Positions 1-9,246 of a DNA stretch of 64,000 nt are shown one piece after another. Under the pieces are notes generated by a model. That model ran no database searches and was not told where the DNA came from. It saw nothing but the letters and a program-made list of their open reading frames with translations. The stretch lies in contig JAAENN010000029.1 in assembly GCA_024224295.1 (NCBI GenBank), forward strand, positions 85,542 to 149,541, in the 5' to 3' direction. This DNA is from Shimia sp. Its GTDB lineage: Bacteria > Pseudomonadota > Alphaproteobacteria > Rhodobacterales > Rhodobacteraceae. Both the position numbers and the translations under genes were made by a program. How positions within the stretch are numbered: position 1 is the first letter of the stretch; every line of letters starts with the position of its first letter.

Positions 1-573
1 GGCGCGCAAGTCTTTCATGAGCGCCCATGGGGTTTCGTAGGTCACTTTTAATGGAACAGTGTCCGCAACCGGCAAGGCCAGTCCCGCCCGTTGCAAAAGT
101 GCCCCGAGATCACGAATTTCTCCCATAGGAGCAATCCGAGGGGACAAACCGCCAGTGATTTCTATCTCCGCCTGCGCCAATGCGGCGCGCAGTTCATGCA
201 GAGTTTTTCCGCCAAATGTCACAGCGAGAAAGAAACCGTCAGCTTTCAACGCGCGCAGACATTGAATGATTTGCCCAACAGGATCATCAGCCCAATGTAA
301 GCCAAGGCCGTGGATCACCAAATCATGAGTTTGGCTTTCCAGATCCAGAGTATCATTGTCCGCAACGACCTTCGCATCCGGCAGACACCTCCGCCAACTG
401 TTCGGGAACCCCGTCACGATTGCTGGCGCTGTAAACCCTCTGTTAACCATGCTGAGGCGATCCTGTACTTCGGCAATGGCTGCATCGTGCAGAAACATGC
501 CGTTGCTTAGGTCCGCGCGGGCGCGATTGCGTTGCAGCGCGATTGTGTCAGTAAGGCGAGGGTTGTTTTGCAT
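1..573 (-). CDS. SAM-dependent methyltransferase (NDUFAF5/BioC-like), 3' end outside window
   Basis: Open minus frame from ATG at 573 (MQNNPRLTDTIALQRNRARADLSNGMFLHDAAIAEV...) continuing to the window edge (...VTYETPWALMKDLRA); not in the ORF track because it is truncated. Confidence 0.8.
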   Translation of the reverse strand, partial: MQNNPRLTDTIALQRNRARADLSNGMFLHDAAIAEVQDRLSMVNRGFTAPAIVTGFPNSWRRCLPDAKVVADNDTLDLESQTHDLVIHGLGLHWADDPVGQIIQCLRALKADGFFLAVTFGGKTLHELRAALAQAEIEITGGLSPRIAPMGEIRDLGALLQRAGLALPVADTVPLKVTYETPWALMKDLRA

Positions 574-591
574 GTTCCGGACAATAGGCAG

Positions 592-1320
592 GTGAAGGTC
601 AAGTTACAAACCGCCTTACACCTTTTATTCCTGCCACGGTGTGTGGCTTGTGGCCACATGGTTGAAAGCGATTTTGGGCTGTGTTCCGAATGTTGGTCGC
701 AGACGGCTTTCATTGGCGGAGCGGTCTGTGACAGTTGCGGCCGACCAGTGACCGCAGAGGCCTCGGAGAATCGCGTTGTCTGTGATGCTTGCCTGTCGGA
801 TCCGCCTCCATGGTCGCGTGGTCGGTCAGCGATTTTGTACAATGGAGCTGGTCGCAGTTTGATCCTTGCTTTCAAGCACGGTGATCGTACGGACATCGCT
901 AGACCGGCGGCGCAATGGCTGTACCAAGCGTCTCGTCCCGTTTTGGCAGACGTCGATGTGATTGCGCCAGTGCCGTTGCATCGCCTACGTTTTCTGAAGC
1001 GGCGGTATAATCAAGCGGCCTTGTTGGCGAAGAATCTGGCGGCTCTAACCAGTGTTCCGTTTTGTCCTGACCTGTTGCTGCGTACCAAGGGGTTGGGTGG
1101 GTTGGAGGGGTTGAGTGCGGCAGAGCGGGCGGAAAAGCTGCGAGGGGCGATCGAACCCAATCGACGAAGGACGCATCTGATCGCTGGTGCCAAGGTCCTT
1201 CTTGTTGATGATGTTTTGACCAGTGGTGCAACTTTGCGCGCCGCAACGCAGGCCTGCCTCACTGCAAATGCCAAAGAAGTGTGTGTGGCAACACTGGCGC
1301 GCGTTGCAAAGGATGCATAA
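592..1320 (+). CDS. comF: ComF family protein (phosphoribosyltransferase-like)
   Basis: CVACG/CSEC Cys pairs, VPLHRLRFLKRRYNQAALLA and PRPP-type VLLVDDVLTSGAT; GTG start at 592 preferred, longer ORF from 532. Confidence 0.85.
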   Translation: MKVKLQTALHLLFLPRCVACGHMVESDFGLCSECWSQTAFIGGAVCDSCGRPVTAEASENRVVCDACLSDPPPWSRGRSAILYNGAGRSLILAFKHGDRTDIARPAAQWLYQASRPVLADVDVIAPVPLHRLRFLKRRYNQAALLAKNLAALTSVPFCPDLLLRTKGLGGLEGLSAAERAEKLRGAIEPNRRRTHLIAGAKVLLVDDVLTSGATLRAATQACLTANAKEVCVATLARVAKDA

Positions 1321-1360
1321 ATGCCGGACAACGGAAAACAGGAAATCACGAGGAAACGCT

Positions 1361-1618
1361 ATGCAGCCGGTCGAGATCTACACTAGCCCACTTTGCGGGT
1401 TTTGCCACGCAGCCAAACGGCTTTTGACCCAAAAAAACGTCTCGTTTGTCGAGATCGATGTTTTGCAAGACCCTAACCGCAAGCCGGAGATGATCACCCG
1501 GGCCAATGGTGGCCGCACTGTGCCGCAAATTTTCATTGGCGACACACATGTTGGGGGTTGTGATGATCTCTATGCGTTGGAACGTGCTGGCAAGCTTGAC
1601 CCATTGTTGGCAGCGTAA
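1361..1618 (+). CDS. grxC: Glutaredoxin 3
   Basis: MQPVEIYTSPLCGFCHAAKRLL...GGRTVPQIFIGDTHVGGCDDLYAL. Confidence 0.9.
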   Translation: MQPVEIYTSPLCGFCHAAKRLLTQKNVSFVEIDVLQDPNRKPEMITRANGGRTVPQIFIGDTHVGGCDDLYALERAGKLDPLLAA

Positions 1619-1624
1619 CTGAGC

Positions 1625-2455
1625 ATGCGCGCGGCTTTGCTTCAAATGACGTCGTCGGACATGCCCACGGAAAACTTGGCAACCGCCAGTGCGATGCTGC
1701 GCGAGGCCAAGGCGCAAGGGGCGGACTTTGCCTTTTCGCCCGAAGTGATGAATTGCCTGTCGACAAGCCGCAGCCATCAGGAAAGCGTGCTCAAGCTGGA
1801 AGCAGAGGACGCGACGCTCGCAGGTCTGCAGACCTTGTGTGCGGAGCTGGGTATTTGGTTGTTGGTTGGTAGTCTCGGCTTAAAAACCCAAGATGTGGAC
1901 GCGCGTTTTGCCAACCGGTCGTTTGTGATTTCCGCAGCCGGGGGCATCGTCGCACGATATGACAAAATCCACATGTTTGATGTGGATGTGACACCCGAAG
2001 AGACTTATCGGGAATCCGATGGTTACTGTCCAGGAGAGCAAGCCGTTGTCGCGCAGACGCCGTTTGGTAAGTTGGGTTTGTCTATTTGCTATGATGTGCG
2101 ATTTGGGAGTCTGCATCGCACACTTGCTAAGGCCGGGGCGGAAATCCTAACGGTTCCCGCAGCCTTTTCACATGTCACAGGCGCTGCCCACTGGGAGACG
2201 CTCTTGCGGGCGCGGGCCATTGAAACCGGCTGTTTTGTGGTTGCACCAGCGCAAACAGGGAAGCATCCGACCTCAACAGGCAAATCGCGTCAAACCCATG
2301 GCCATTCGATGGTTGTTGCGCCGTGGGGAGAAGTTTTGGCGGATGCAGGCACAGAACCGGGAGTGACGCTTGTTGATCTTGATCTGACATTGGTTCAGAA
2401 GGCCCGCAGGCAAGTGCCGTCCCTACAACACGACCGAGACTTCAGCGGGCCCTAA
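1625..2455 (+). CDS. Carbon-nitrogen hydrolase (nitrilase superfamily)
   Basis: Nitrilase-fold motifs FSPEVMNCL, YDKIHMFDVD, LGLSICYDVRFGSL. Confidence 0.9.
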   Translation: MRAALLQMTSSDMPTENLATASAMLREAKAQGADFAFSPEVMNCLSTSRSHQESVLKLEAEDATLAGLQTLCAELGIWLLVGSLGLKTQDVDARFANRSFVISAAGGIVARYDKIHMFDVDVTPEETYRESDGYCPGEQAVVAQTPFGKLGLSICYDVRFGSLHRTLAKAGAEILTVPAAFSHVTGAAHWETLLRARAIETGCFVVAPAQTGKHPTSTGKSRQTHGHSMVVAPWGEVLADAGTEPGVTLVDLDLTLVQKARRQVPSLQHDRDFSGP

Positions 2456-2890
2456 ATGAACGACAAAAGCGGATTGGCGATTACGCTGTTTGGCGAAATT
2501 TTGATGGTAGATCAGCTTGCGCGCTCCCGCTTGTCCAAAGTTTTGCCCAAAGGCATGGAGCTGTCGCATTTTTCGGTTCTGAACCATCTGGATCGCTCCA
2601 ACGCCGAACGCAGCCCGGCGCAGCTCGCGAAGACGTTTCACCTCACGCGTGGAGCCATGACCAATACGCTTCATAAACTGGAAACTGCAGGCTACGTGCA
2701 TATCCGTCCAGATTGGGACGACGCACGCCGTAAGATGGTGGCGATCAGTCCGGCAGGCCGACAGGCTCGCGATGCCGCGCTTGCCAGTATGGAGCCTATC
2801 ATCAACGACATGGTCAGTCGTTTGGGGGATGATCGGGTGCGCGCAGCGCTCCCGATCTTGCGCGAATTGCGTTTGAAACTCGAAGAATAG
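2456..2890 (+). CDS. MarR family transcriptional regulator
   Basis: SHFSVLNHLDR...LAKTFHLTRGAMTNTLHKLETAGYVHIRPDWDDARRKMVAISPAGR winged helix. Confidence 0.85.
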   Translation: MNDKSGLAITLFGEILMVDQLARSRLSKVLPKGMELSHFSVLNHLDRSNAERSPAQLAKTFHLTRGAMTNTLHKLETAGYVHIRPDWDDARRKMVAISPAGRQARDAALASMEPIINDMVSRLGDDRVRAALPILRELRLKLEE

Positions 2891-2894
2891 ATGG

Positions 2895-3638
2895 TCAGGA
2901 TTTGGTGCTGGCGGTCACGTAGTTGACGCTCAGGTCTTTGTCCGAAATCGACCACTGCCAGCTGATCGGGTTAAACACAAAGCCTTTGCGATCCACCGGT
3001 GTCAGGCCGGATTGTTCGATGAGACCAAACAATTCGTCCGGTGTAATAAATTTGCTCCATTCATGCGTGCCTTTTGGCAACCAACGCATAACATACTCCG
3101 CCCCCACAATAGCCATAGCAAAGCTCTTAGGGTTCCGGTTGATAGTAGAGCAAATATGCAATCCGGCGGACTTGAGAAGTTGCTGGCATGCGATCATATA
3201 GCTTAGCGGATCAGCCACATGCTCGACCACTTCCATGTTCAAAACGACGTCAAATTGCTCACCGGCTTCGGCCATGGCTTCGCCGGTTGTGTGGCGATAG
3301 TCGATGTCTAGACCGGATTGTTCAGCATGAATGCGCGCCACCGGCAGGTTGCCGCCTGCAGCGTCCGCGCCAACTACGTCGGCTCCAAGACGTGCCATAG
3401 GCTCTGATAGCAATCCGCCGCCACACCCGATGTCGAGCAGGCGTAGTCCCTCGAAAGGGCGCGTGGAGGATAAGTCGCGATTGAACTCCGCGGCAATCTG
3501 CGTCGTAATGTAATCAAGTCGACACGGATTGAGCATGTGCAACGGTTTGAACTTGCCGTTAGGGTCCCACCATTCAGCCGCCATGGCTTCAAATTTTGCC
3601 ACTTCAGCAGGATCTACCGTGGTATTGGTGGCTTGCAT
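2895..3638 (-). CDS. ubiG: Ubiquinone biosynthesis O-methyltransferase UbiG
   Basis: [42 protein letters not shown]; start MQATNTTVD. Confidence 0.93.
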   Translation of the reverse strand: MQATNTTVDPAEVAKFEAMAAEWWDPNGKFKPLHMLNPCRLDYITTQIAAEFNRDLSSTRPFEGLRLLDIGCGGGLLSEPMARLGADVVGADAAGGNLPVARIHAEQSGLDIDYRHTTGEAMAEAGEQFDVVLNMEVVEHVADPLSYMIACQQLLKSAGLHICSTINRNPKSFAMAIVGAEYVMRWLPKGTHEWSKFITPDELFGLIEQSGLTPVDRKGFVFNPISWQWSISDKDLSVNYVTASTKS

Positions 3639-3687
3639 TTCTAACTCTCCATGCTCATTTGGACGTCGCAACCATTATAGGTAGGAC

Positions 3688-4662
3688 ATGGACAAAAACT
3701 CGGGCCAAAAGCGCGCAGTACACTACCTTTATCCTCCGGTCGAACCTTTTGACCAGAGGATGCTGGACGTGGGCGACGGGCATAGCATCTACGTCGAACA
3801 ATCGGGCAATCCAAGGGGGTTGCCGGTTGTCGTTGTACATGGCGGGCCTGGAGGCGGGTCTAGTCCTGCGATGCGGCGCTATTTTGATCCGAATGTATAT
3901 CGTGTGATCCTTTTTGATCAGCGTGGCTGTGGCCATTCTCGCCCTCATGCCGAAGTGGACAACAACACCAGCTGGAATCTTGTTGCGGATATGGAATGTA
4001 TTCGGGATACGCTGGAGATTGACGAATGGATTGTCTTTGGCGGGAGTTGGGGCGCAACTTTGTCATTGCTTTACGCGCAGTCCCATCCTGCACAGACGGT
4101 ATGTTTGGTTTTGCGTGGCGTGTTTCTGATGACCCAATCGGAGCTTGATTGGTTTTATGGCGGTGGAGCCGGTCATTTCTGGCCTGAACCATGGGCACGG
4201 TTTTCAGAATTGGTGCCAGAAGAAGAGCGCGGCGATTTGATCGAAGCTTATCATCACCGTCTTTTCTGCGGAGATCGTGCAACCGAAATTAAATACGCCC
4301 GCGCCTGGGCGGGATGGGAAAATGCCCTCGCCTCGGTGTACTCCAATGGATCCAGCGGTGATGCACCGGCAGAATACGCTCGCGCGTTTTCACGTTTGGA
4401 GAATCACTATTTCCGCAATCGGGGCTTCCTTGATCAAGACGGCCACATTCTGGCGAACATGTCGGCTCTCAAGAATATTCCTGGGTACATTGTGCAAGGC
4501 CGCTATGACATGATTTGCCCGCCAAAGGCCGCCTACGATCTGGCTTTGGCTTGGGGGAAAATGGCGGATCTGAGGCTCATTCGAAACGCAGGCCATGCTT
4601 TGTCAGAGCCGGGTATCAGCGCTGAACTTGTACGCATCATGGATGAATTGGCTCGGATTTAG
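3688..4662 (+). CDS. pip: Prolyl aminopeptidase (alpha/beta hydrolase)
   Basis: YPPVEPFDQRMLDVGDGHSIYVEQSGNPRGLPVVVVHGGPGGG...FGGSWGATLSLLYAQ. Confidence 0.92.
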   Translation: MDKNSGQKRAVHYLYPPVEPFDQRMLDVGDGHSIYVEQSGNPRGLPVVVVHGGPGGGSSPAMRRYFDPNVYRVILFDQRGCGHSRPHAEVDNNTSWNLVADMECIRDTLEIDEWIVFGGSWGATLSLLYAQSHPAQTVCLVLRGVFLMTQSELDWFYGGGAGHFWPEPWARFSELVPEEERGDLIEAYHHRLFCGDRATEIKYARAWAGWENALASVYSNGSSGDAPAEYARAFSRLENHYFRNRGFLDQDGHILANMSALKNIPGYIVQGRYDMICPPKAAYDLALAWGKMADLRLIRNAGHALSEPGISAELVRIMDELARI

Positions 4663-4721
4663 CAAAACGGCTGGACATTGGGACGAGATGGCTTTTTCAT
4701 CTATCTCCGACGTATCGGAGT

Positions 4722-6233
4722 TTGACTTTGTCACGCATTAGCAGACGTAGCCTTTTGACCACCGGTGCCGCAGCAGGTATGCTTGCGGCGTCCGGGCTGG
4801 GCTTGGCTGCGGCCACGCCAAAGACCGGTGGCACGCTGCGGGCAGTGTTGCCCGGCGGGCGGTCAAGCGACACCTGGGATGCGCGCACCCATGACAGTCT
4901 TTTCATGATGGCGGCCTGTCATGGTGCGGTGTTTGATTGCCTGACAGAAATTGGTCCTGATGGTGCTTTGCGCGGAGAATTGGCGGCAAACTGGACAGCT
5001 AGCGTCGATGCTCGGGTTTGGACGTTTGATCTGCGCAAGGATGTGCAGTTTCACAACGGCAAAGCTTTTGTGGCGCAGGATGTGCTTGAGACCTTTGCGC
5101 TGCACATGGGGCAAAACACATCACCAGTTGAGTCAGTTCTGCGTGGCGTGTCAGAACTCAAAGCCGTTGGACCACATCAGGTGCAGTTCTATCTGAGTGC
5201 CCCGAACGCAGATTTCCCTTATTTGTTGTCGGATTATCATCTGGTGATTTACCCGGCCGGTTACGTCGAGTTGGCGATGCAAAACGGGATTGGCACAGGG
5301 CTCTATAGGGTTGAGGAGTTTTTGCCGGGCCAAACTCTGCGCACGCGAAGGGTGCCAAATCACTATAAGGGTGATAAGGCGGGTTTCTTTGAGGCGCTCT
5401 ATTTTGTTAATGAAACAGATCCCTCCGCTCGATTGAATGCGCTCTTGGAAGCGGATGCAGATGTTGCGGGGCAAATCGCACCGTCCAATGCGCGCCAAAT
5501 TGTAAGCCATAAGGGGCTCACGCTTCAAAACCTGGCGGGGAATCAACACTATAGCTTTGCGATCGGTGGGCATTTGGACCCGCAAAAGGCGGATGCTGTC
5601 CGAAGGGCAGTGAAATATGGCCTAGACCGACCCTCTTTCGTTCGGCAGGGCTTGCTGGGCTACGGACAAGTAGGCTGGGACACTCCTATTGGTCCGGCGA
5701 ATCCTTATTTTTTTGACCAGACCGATTTGGTGACTTATGATCCGGAGCAAGCCAAGGCGTTATTAGAAAGCGCTGGGATTAATCAATTGTCCGTTGGCGT
5801 TTCGCCGCAATCGATGCGGGATTTCGCGCCAACGTTGGCCGTCTTTGGTTCTCAAATGGCTCAAATTGGATTGAAGGTTGAGGTTGTTGATAGCCGTGCA
5901 ACCGCGCTGCTACATTTTTCAGCTGGCCGTGCAACTGAGGATTGGGCGTTGTCCACCTATCTTGCGAAAGAAGGGCTCTGGAACCTTGCAGAATGGCAAA
6001 ATCGTCGTGCAGATGTGTTGCTCACAAAAGCGCGTTCTGAAATGGACGCCCAGAAACGACAGAGCCTTTATCGCGAGCTTCAGTGCCTTGTGCAGCGCGA
6101 AAGCGGTCTTCTTGTTCCAGCGTTTGCCAATCACTTACAAGCCACCTCTGAGAGCATCGGTACGCCCAAAACCATTGGTGCGCACTATGCGCTCGATAAT
6201 GCTCGCTTTGCTGAACGTTGGTGGCGTACCTAG
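4722..6233 (+). CDS. ABC transporter substrate-binding protein (family 5, peptide/nickel type), Tat signal
   Basis: TTG start; SRRSLLTTGAAAGMLAASGLGLAAA twin-arginine signal; VWTFDLRKDVQFHNGKAFVAQDVLETF. Confidence 0.85.
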   Translation: MTLSRISRRSLLTTGAAAGMLAASGLGLAAATPKTGGTLRAVLPGGRSSDTWDARTHDSLFMMAACHGAVFDCLTEIGPDGALRGELAANWTASVDARVWTFDLRKDVQFHNGKAFVAQDVLETFALHMGQNTSPVESVLRGVSELKAVGPHQVQFYLSAPNADFPYLLSDYHLVIYPAGYVELAMQNGIGTGLYRVEEFLPGQTLRTRRVPNHYKGDKAGFFEALYFVNETDPSARLNALLEADADVAGQIAPSNARQIVSHKGLTLQNLAGNQHYSFAIGGHLDPQKADAVRRAVKYGLDRPSFVRQGLLGYGQVGWDTPIGPANPYFFDQTDLVTYDPEQAKALLESAGINQLSVGVSPQSMRDFAPTLAVFGSQMAQIGLKVEVVDSRATALLHFSAGRATEDWALSTYLAKEGLWNLAEWQNRRADVLLTKARSEMDAQKRQSLYRELQCLVQRESGLLVPAFANHLQATSESIGTPKTIGAHYALDNARFAERWWRT

Positions 6234-6252
6234 GCATATTTCCTTTGGGGGC

Positions 6253-6281
6253 TTGCAGACTCGCCCTTGTCGACGTATATC
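6253..6281 (+). promoter_or_regulatory. Possible sigma70-type promoter upstream of the rimP leader
   Basis: TTGCAG-N17-TATATC. Confidence 0.35.
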
Positions 6282-6335
6282 CCTCTCAACAGCGGCGCGG
6301 TCGGGTTAGCCTGAACGCTCCACCGGGAAAGATCG

Positions 6336-6358
6336 ACGGGCCGCAGGCCCGTTTTTTT
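6336..6358 (+). terminator. Intrinsic terminator/attenuator hairpin immediately upstream of rimP
   Basis: ACGGGCC-GCA-GGCCCGT stem followed by TTTTTTT. Confidence 0.75.
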
Positions 6359-6375
6359 GTGCTTGGAACACGCCT

Positions 6376-6969
6376 ATGAGTGACCTCATTGCCAAAGCGG
6401 CGATTGACCGCAAGCTGGCAGATATAGTTGCCCCAGTCATTGAAGACATGGGCTTTGAATTAGTGCGCCTACGCCTGATGGGCGGAAAGACGCACACGCT
6501 GCAGATAATGGCCGAACGGCCAGGTGGTGGCATTGAAGTGGACGAATGTGCGCAGATTTCCAACGCGGTGAGCGCAACTCTGGACGTCGAAGACCCGCTT
6601 GCGGACTCATATACTCTTGAAGTTGGCAGTCCAGGCGTTGATCGGCCTTTGACACGGATGAAAGACTTTGAAGCCTACGAAGGTTACGAAGCCAAGATCG
6701 AAACCGCCGAACTCATTGATGGACGCAAGCGGTTCCGCGGCATTCTTGCTGGTATTGAAGGTGAAGATGTTCTGATCAACATCGAGGATCAAGGTGAGAC
6801 CGTCACAGTTGGTTTGAACTTTGACTGGCTGGCTGATGCTAAGTTGATGCTGACAGATGACCTGATCAAAGAGATGCTCAAGGCGCGCAAAGAAGCGGGC
6901 ATTTTGAACGAAGATGAATTTGACGACATCGATACCGGCGAAGAAGCGTCCGGCGAGTCTGAGGAGTAA
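6376..6969 (+). CDS. rimP: Ribosome maturation factor RimP
   Basis: [68 protein letters not shown]. Confidence 0.95.
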   Translation: MSDLIAKAAIDRKLADIVAPVIEDMGFELVRLRLMGGKTHTLQIMAERPGGGIEVDECAQISNAVSATLDVEDPLADSYTLEVGSPGVDRPLTRMKDFEAYEGYEAKIETAELIDGRKRFRGILAGIEGEDVLINIEDQGETVTVGLNFDWLADAKLMLTDDLIKEMLKARKEAGILNEDEFDDIDTGEEASGESEE

Positions 6970-6973
6970 AAAC

Positions 6974-8590
6974 ATGGCAATCACCTCTGCAAACCAGCTC
7001 GAGCTGCTTCAAACCGCCGAAGCGGTGGCGCGTGAGAAAATGATCGATCCAGGTCTCGTGGTTGAAGCGATGGAAGAATCGCTCGCCCGTGCCGCCAAAA
7101 GCCGTTACGGCGCTGAAATGGATATTCGCGTGTCCATCGACCGCAAGACCGGTAAAGCGACCTTCACACGTGTACGCACCGTGGTTGCTGACGAAGAGCT
7201 AGAAAACTATCAGGCCGAGTTCACGGTAGAACAGGCCAAGCAGTACATGGAAAGCCCGGAAATCGGTCAGCAGTTCGTCGAAGAAGTGCCACCGGTGGAA
7301 ATGGGTCGTATTGCTGCGCAATCTGCAAAGCAGGTTATCCTACAGAAAGTGCGTGAAGCTGAGCGTGATCGTCAGTACGAAGACTTCAAGGATCGCGCGG
7401 GTACTATTATCAACGGTGCCGTGAAGCGCGAGGAGTTTGGCAATGTGATTGTGGATGTCGGTGGCGCCGAAGCGGTGCTGCGTCGCAACGACAAGATTGG
7501 CCGCGAAAGCTACCGTTCTGGCGACCGTGTGCGTGCCTATATCAAGGAAGTGCGTCGTGAGCCTCGTGGCCACCAAATATTCCTGAGCCGCACTGCGCCA
7601 GAGTTCATGGCTGAACTGTTCAAGATGGAAGTGCCTGAAATCTATGACGGCATCATAGACATCAAGGCGGTGGCTCGTGACCCTGGTTCACGCGCCAAGA
7701 TCGCTGTAATTTCGCACGATGGTTCCATCGATCCGGTTGGTGCGTGTGTTGGTATGCGTGGCTCCCGGGTTCAGGCTGTTGTAAATGAGCTTCAGGGCGA
7801 AAAGATCGATATCATCCCTTGGAATGAAGATCAGCCGACCTTCCTTGTGAACGCGTTGCAGCCTGCGGAAGTGTCCAAAGTGGTTCTGGACGAAGAGGCG
7901 GGTAAAATCGAAGTGGTTGTGCCGGATGAGCAGTTGTCTCTGGCGATTGGTCGTCGTGGCCAGAACGTGCGTCTCGCAAGCCAACTGACCTCGCTGGACA
8001 TCGACATCATGACCGAAGCGGAAGAATCAGAGCGTCGTCAGAAAGAGTTCGAAGAGCGCACGAAGCTATTCATGGAAACTTTGGATCTCGACGAGTTCTT
8101 CGCACAGCTCCTGGTGTCTGAAGGTTTCACTAACCTCGAAGAGGTTGCCTATGTCGAGATTGACGAGCTGCTGGTCATCGACGGTGTGGACGAAGGCACC
8201 GCTGGTGAGCTTCAGGCCCGTGCGCGTGACTATATCGATGCACAAAACAAAGCCGCGCTGGATGCCGCCCGTGAGTTGGGTGTTCAGGACAGCCTGGTTG
8301 CATTTGAAGGTCTGACACCCCAGATGATCGAGGCGTTAGCCAAAGATGGCGTTCTAAACCTCGAAGATTTTGCAACTTGTGCAGATTGGGAGCTGGCCGG
8401 CGGCTGGACCACTAACGGCACTGAGCGCGTGAAAGACGACGGTGTTCTGGAGCCATTTGGTATAACGCTAGAAGAAGCACAAGACATGGTGATGACCGCG
8501 CGAATCGTGCTGGGGTGGGTTGATCCTGCCGACCTGGAAACGGACGCCGAAGGCGGCGACGAGGAAACTTCTGAGGAGGCTGGGGTCTGA
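6974..8590 (+). CDS. nusA: Transcription termination/antitermination protein NusA
   Basis: S1/KH architecture; DPVGACVGMRGSRVQAVVNELQGEKIDIIPW; C-terminal HhH repeats. Confidence 0.96.
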   Translation: MAITSANQLELLQTAEAVAREKMIDPGLVVEAMEESLARAAKSRYGAEMDIRVSIDRKTGKATFTRVRTVVADEELENYQAEFTVEQAKQYMESPEIGQQFVEEVPPVEMGRIAAQSAKQVILQKVREAERDRQYEDFKDRAGTIINGAVKREEFGNVIVDVGGAEAVLRRNDKIGRESYRSGDRVRAYIKEVRREPRGHQIFLSRTAPEFMAELFKMEVPEIYDGIIDIKAVARDPGSRAKIAVISHDGSIDPVGACVGMRGSRVQAVVNELQGEKIDIIPWNEDQPTFLVNALQPAEVSKVVLDEEAGKIEVVVPDEQLSLAIGRRGQNVRLASQLTSLDIDIMTEAEESERRQKEFEERTKLFMETLDLDEFFAQLLVSEGFTNLEEVAYVEIDELLVIDGVDEGTAGELQARARDYIDAQNKAALDAARELGVQDSLVAFEGLTPQMIEALAKDGVLNLEDFATCADWELAGGWTTNGTERVKDDGVLEPFGITLEEAQDMVMTARIVLGWVDPADLETDAEGGDEETSEEAGV

Positions 8591-8613
8591 TCTCAGGCCT
8601 CGGAGGGCATGAG

Positions 8614-9246
8614 ATGAGCCGCGGTGGCCGTCCCGGCAAAAAGGGCGACATGACAGAGCGCAGGTGCATTGTAACCGGCGCTGTTGTGCCAAAAGAGGGT
8701 CTGATCCGTTTTGTGGTCGGCCCGGATGCGCAGGTCGTGCCGGATGTCACTGGTAAATTACCCGGTCGGGGTATGTGGGTGACAGCTTCGGCCTCTGCTC
8801 TGGATAAGGCATCTAAAAAGGGTGTCTTTGCCCGCGCTGCCAAGCAACAGGTGACGGTACCTGAAGACTTGGCCGCAGAGGTGTCGCGTCAATTGACGCG
8901 ACGGACAGTCGAGTTGATCAGTATGGCCCGAAAATCGGGGTCTGCTGTTACTGGATATGAGAAGGTAAAGGATTGGTTGGTTAAAGATGTGGCCGCCGTC
9001 CTGCTGCAAGCCAGCGATGGTTCTGAACGCGGCAAATCGAAACTACGACCTCCTTCCGGAGGTCACTACATAGATTGGCTCGCATCTGCTGAATTGGGTT
9101 TGGCATTTGGGCGACAAACTGTGATACATGGAGCGCTTGCGTCTGGCGGACTCACAAAACGTGTTGTAGAGGAAGCCCTAAGATTAAAAGGCGTACGCGA
9201 GGAAACGGTGGCAGCGGCCTCCGGGAAGGACAAGACAGCCAGATGA
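8614..9246 (+). CDS. RNA-binding protein (YlxR/DUF448 plus L7Ae-like)
   Basis: [44 protein letters not shown]; between nusA and infB. Confidence 0.88.
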   Translation: MSRGGRPGKKGDMTERRCIVTGAVVPKEGLIRFVVGPDAQVVPDVTGKLPGRGMWVTASASALDKASKKGVFARAAKQQVTVPEDLAAEVSRQLTRRTVELISMARKSGSAVTGYEKVKDWLVKDVAAVLLQASDGSERGKSKLRPPSGGHYIDWLASAELGLAFGRQTVIHGALASGGLTKRVVEEALRLKGVREETVAAASGKDKTAR

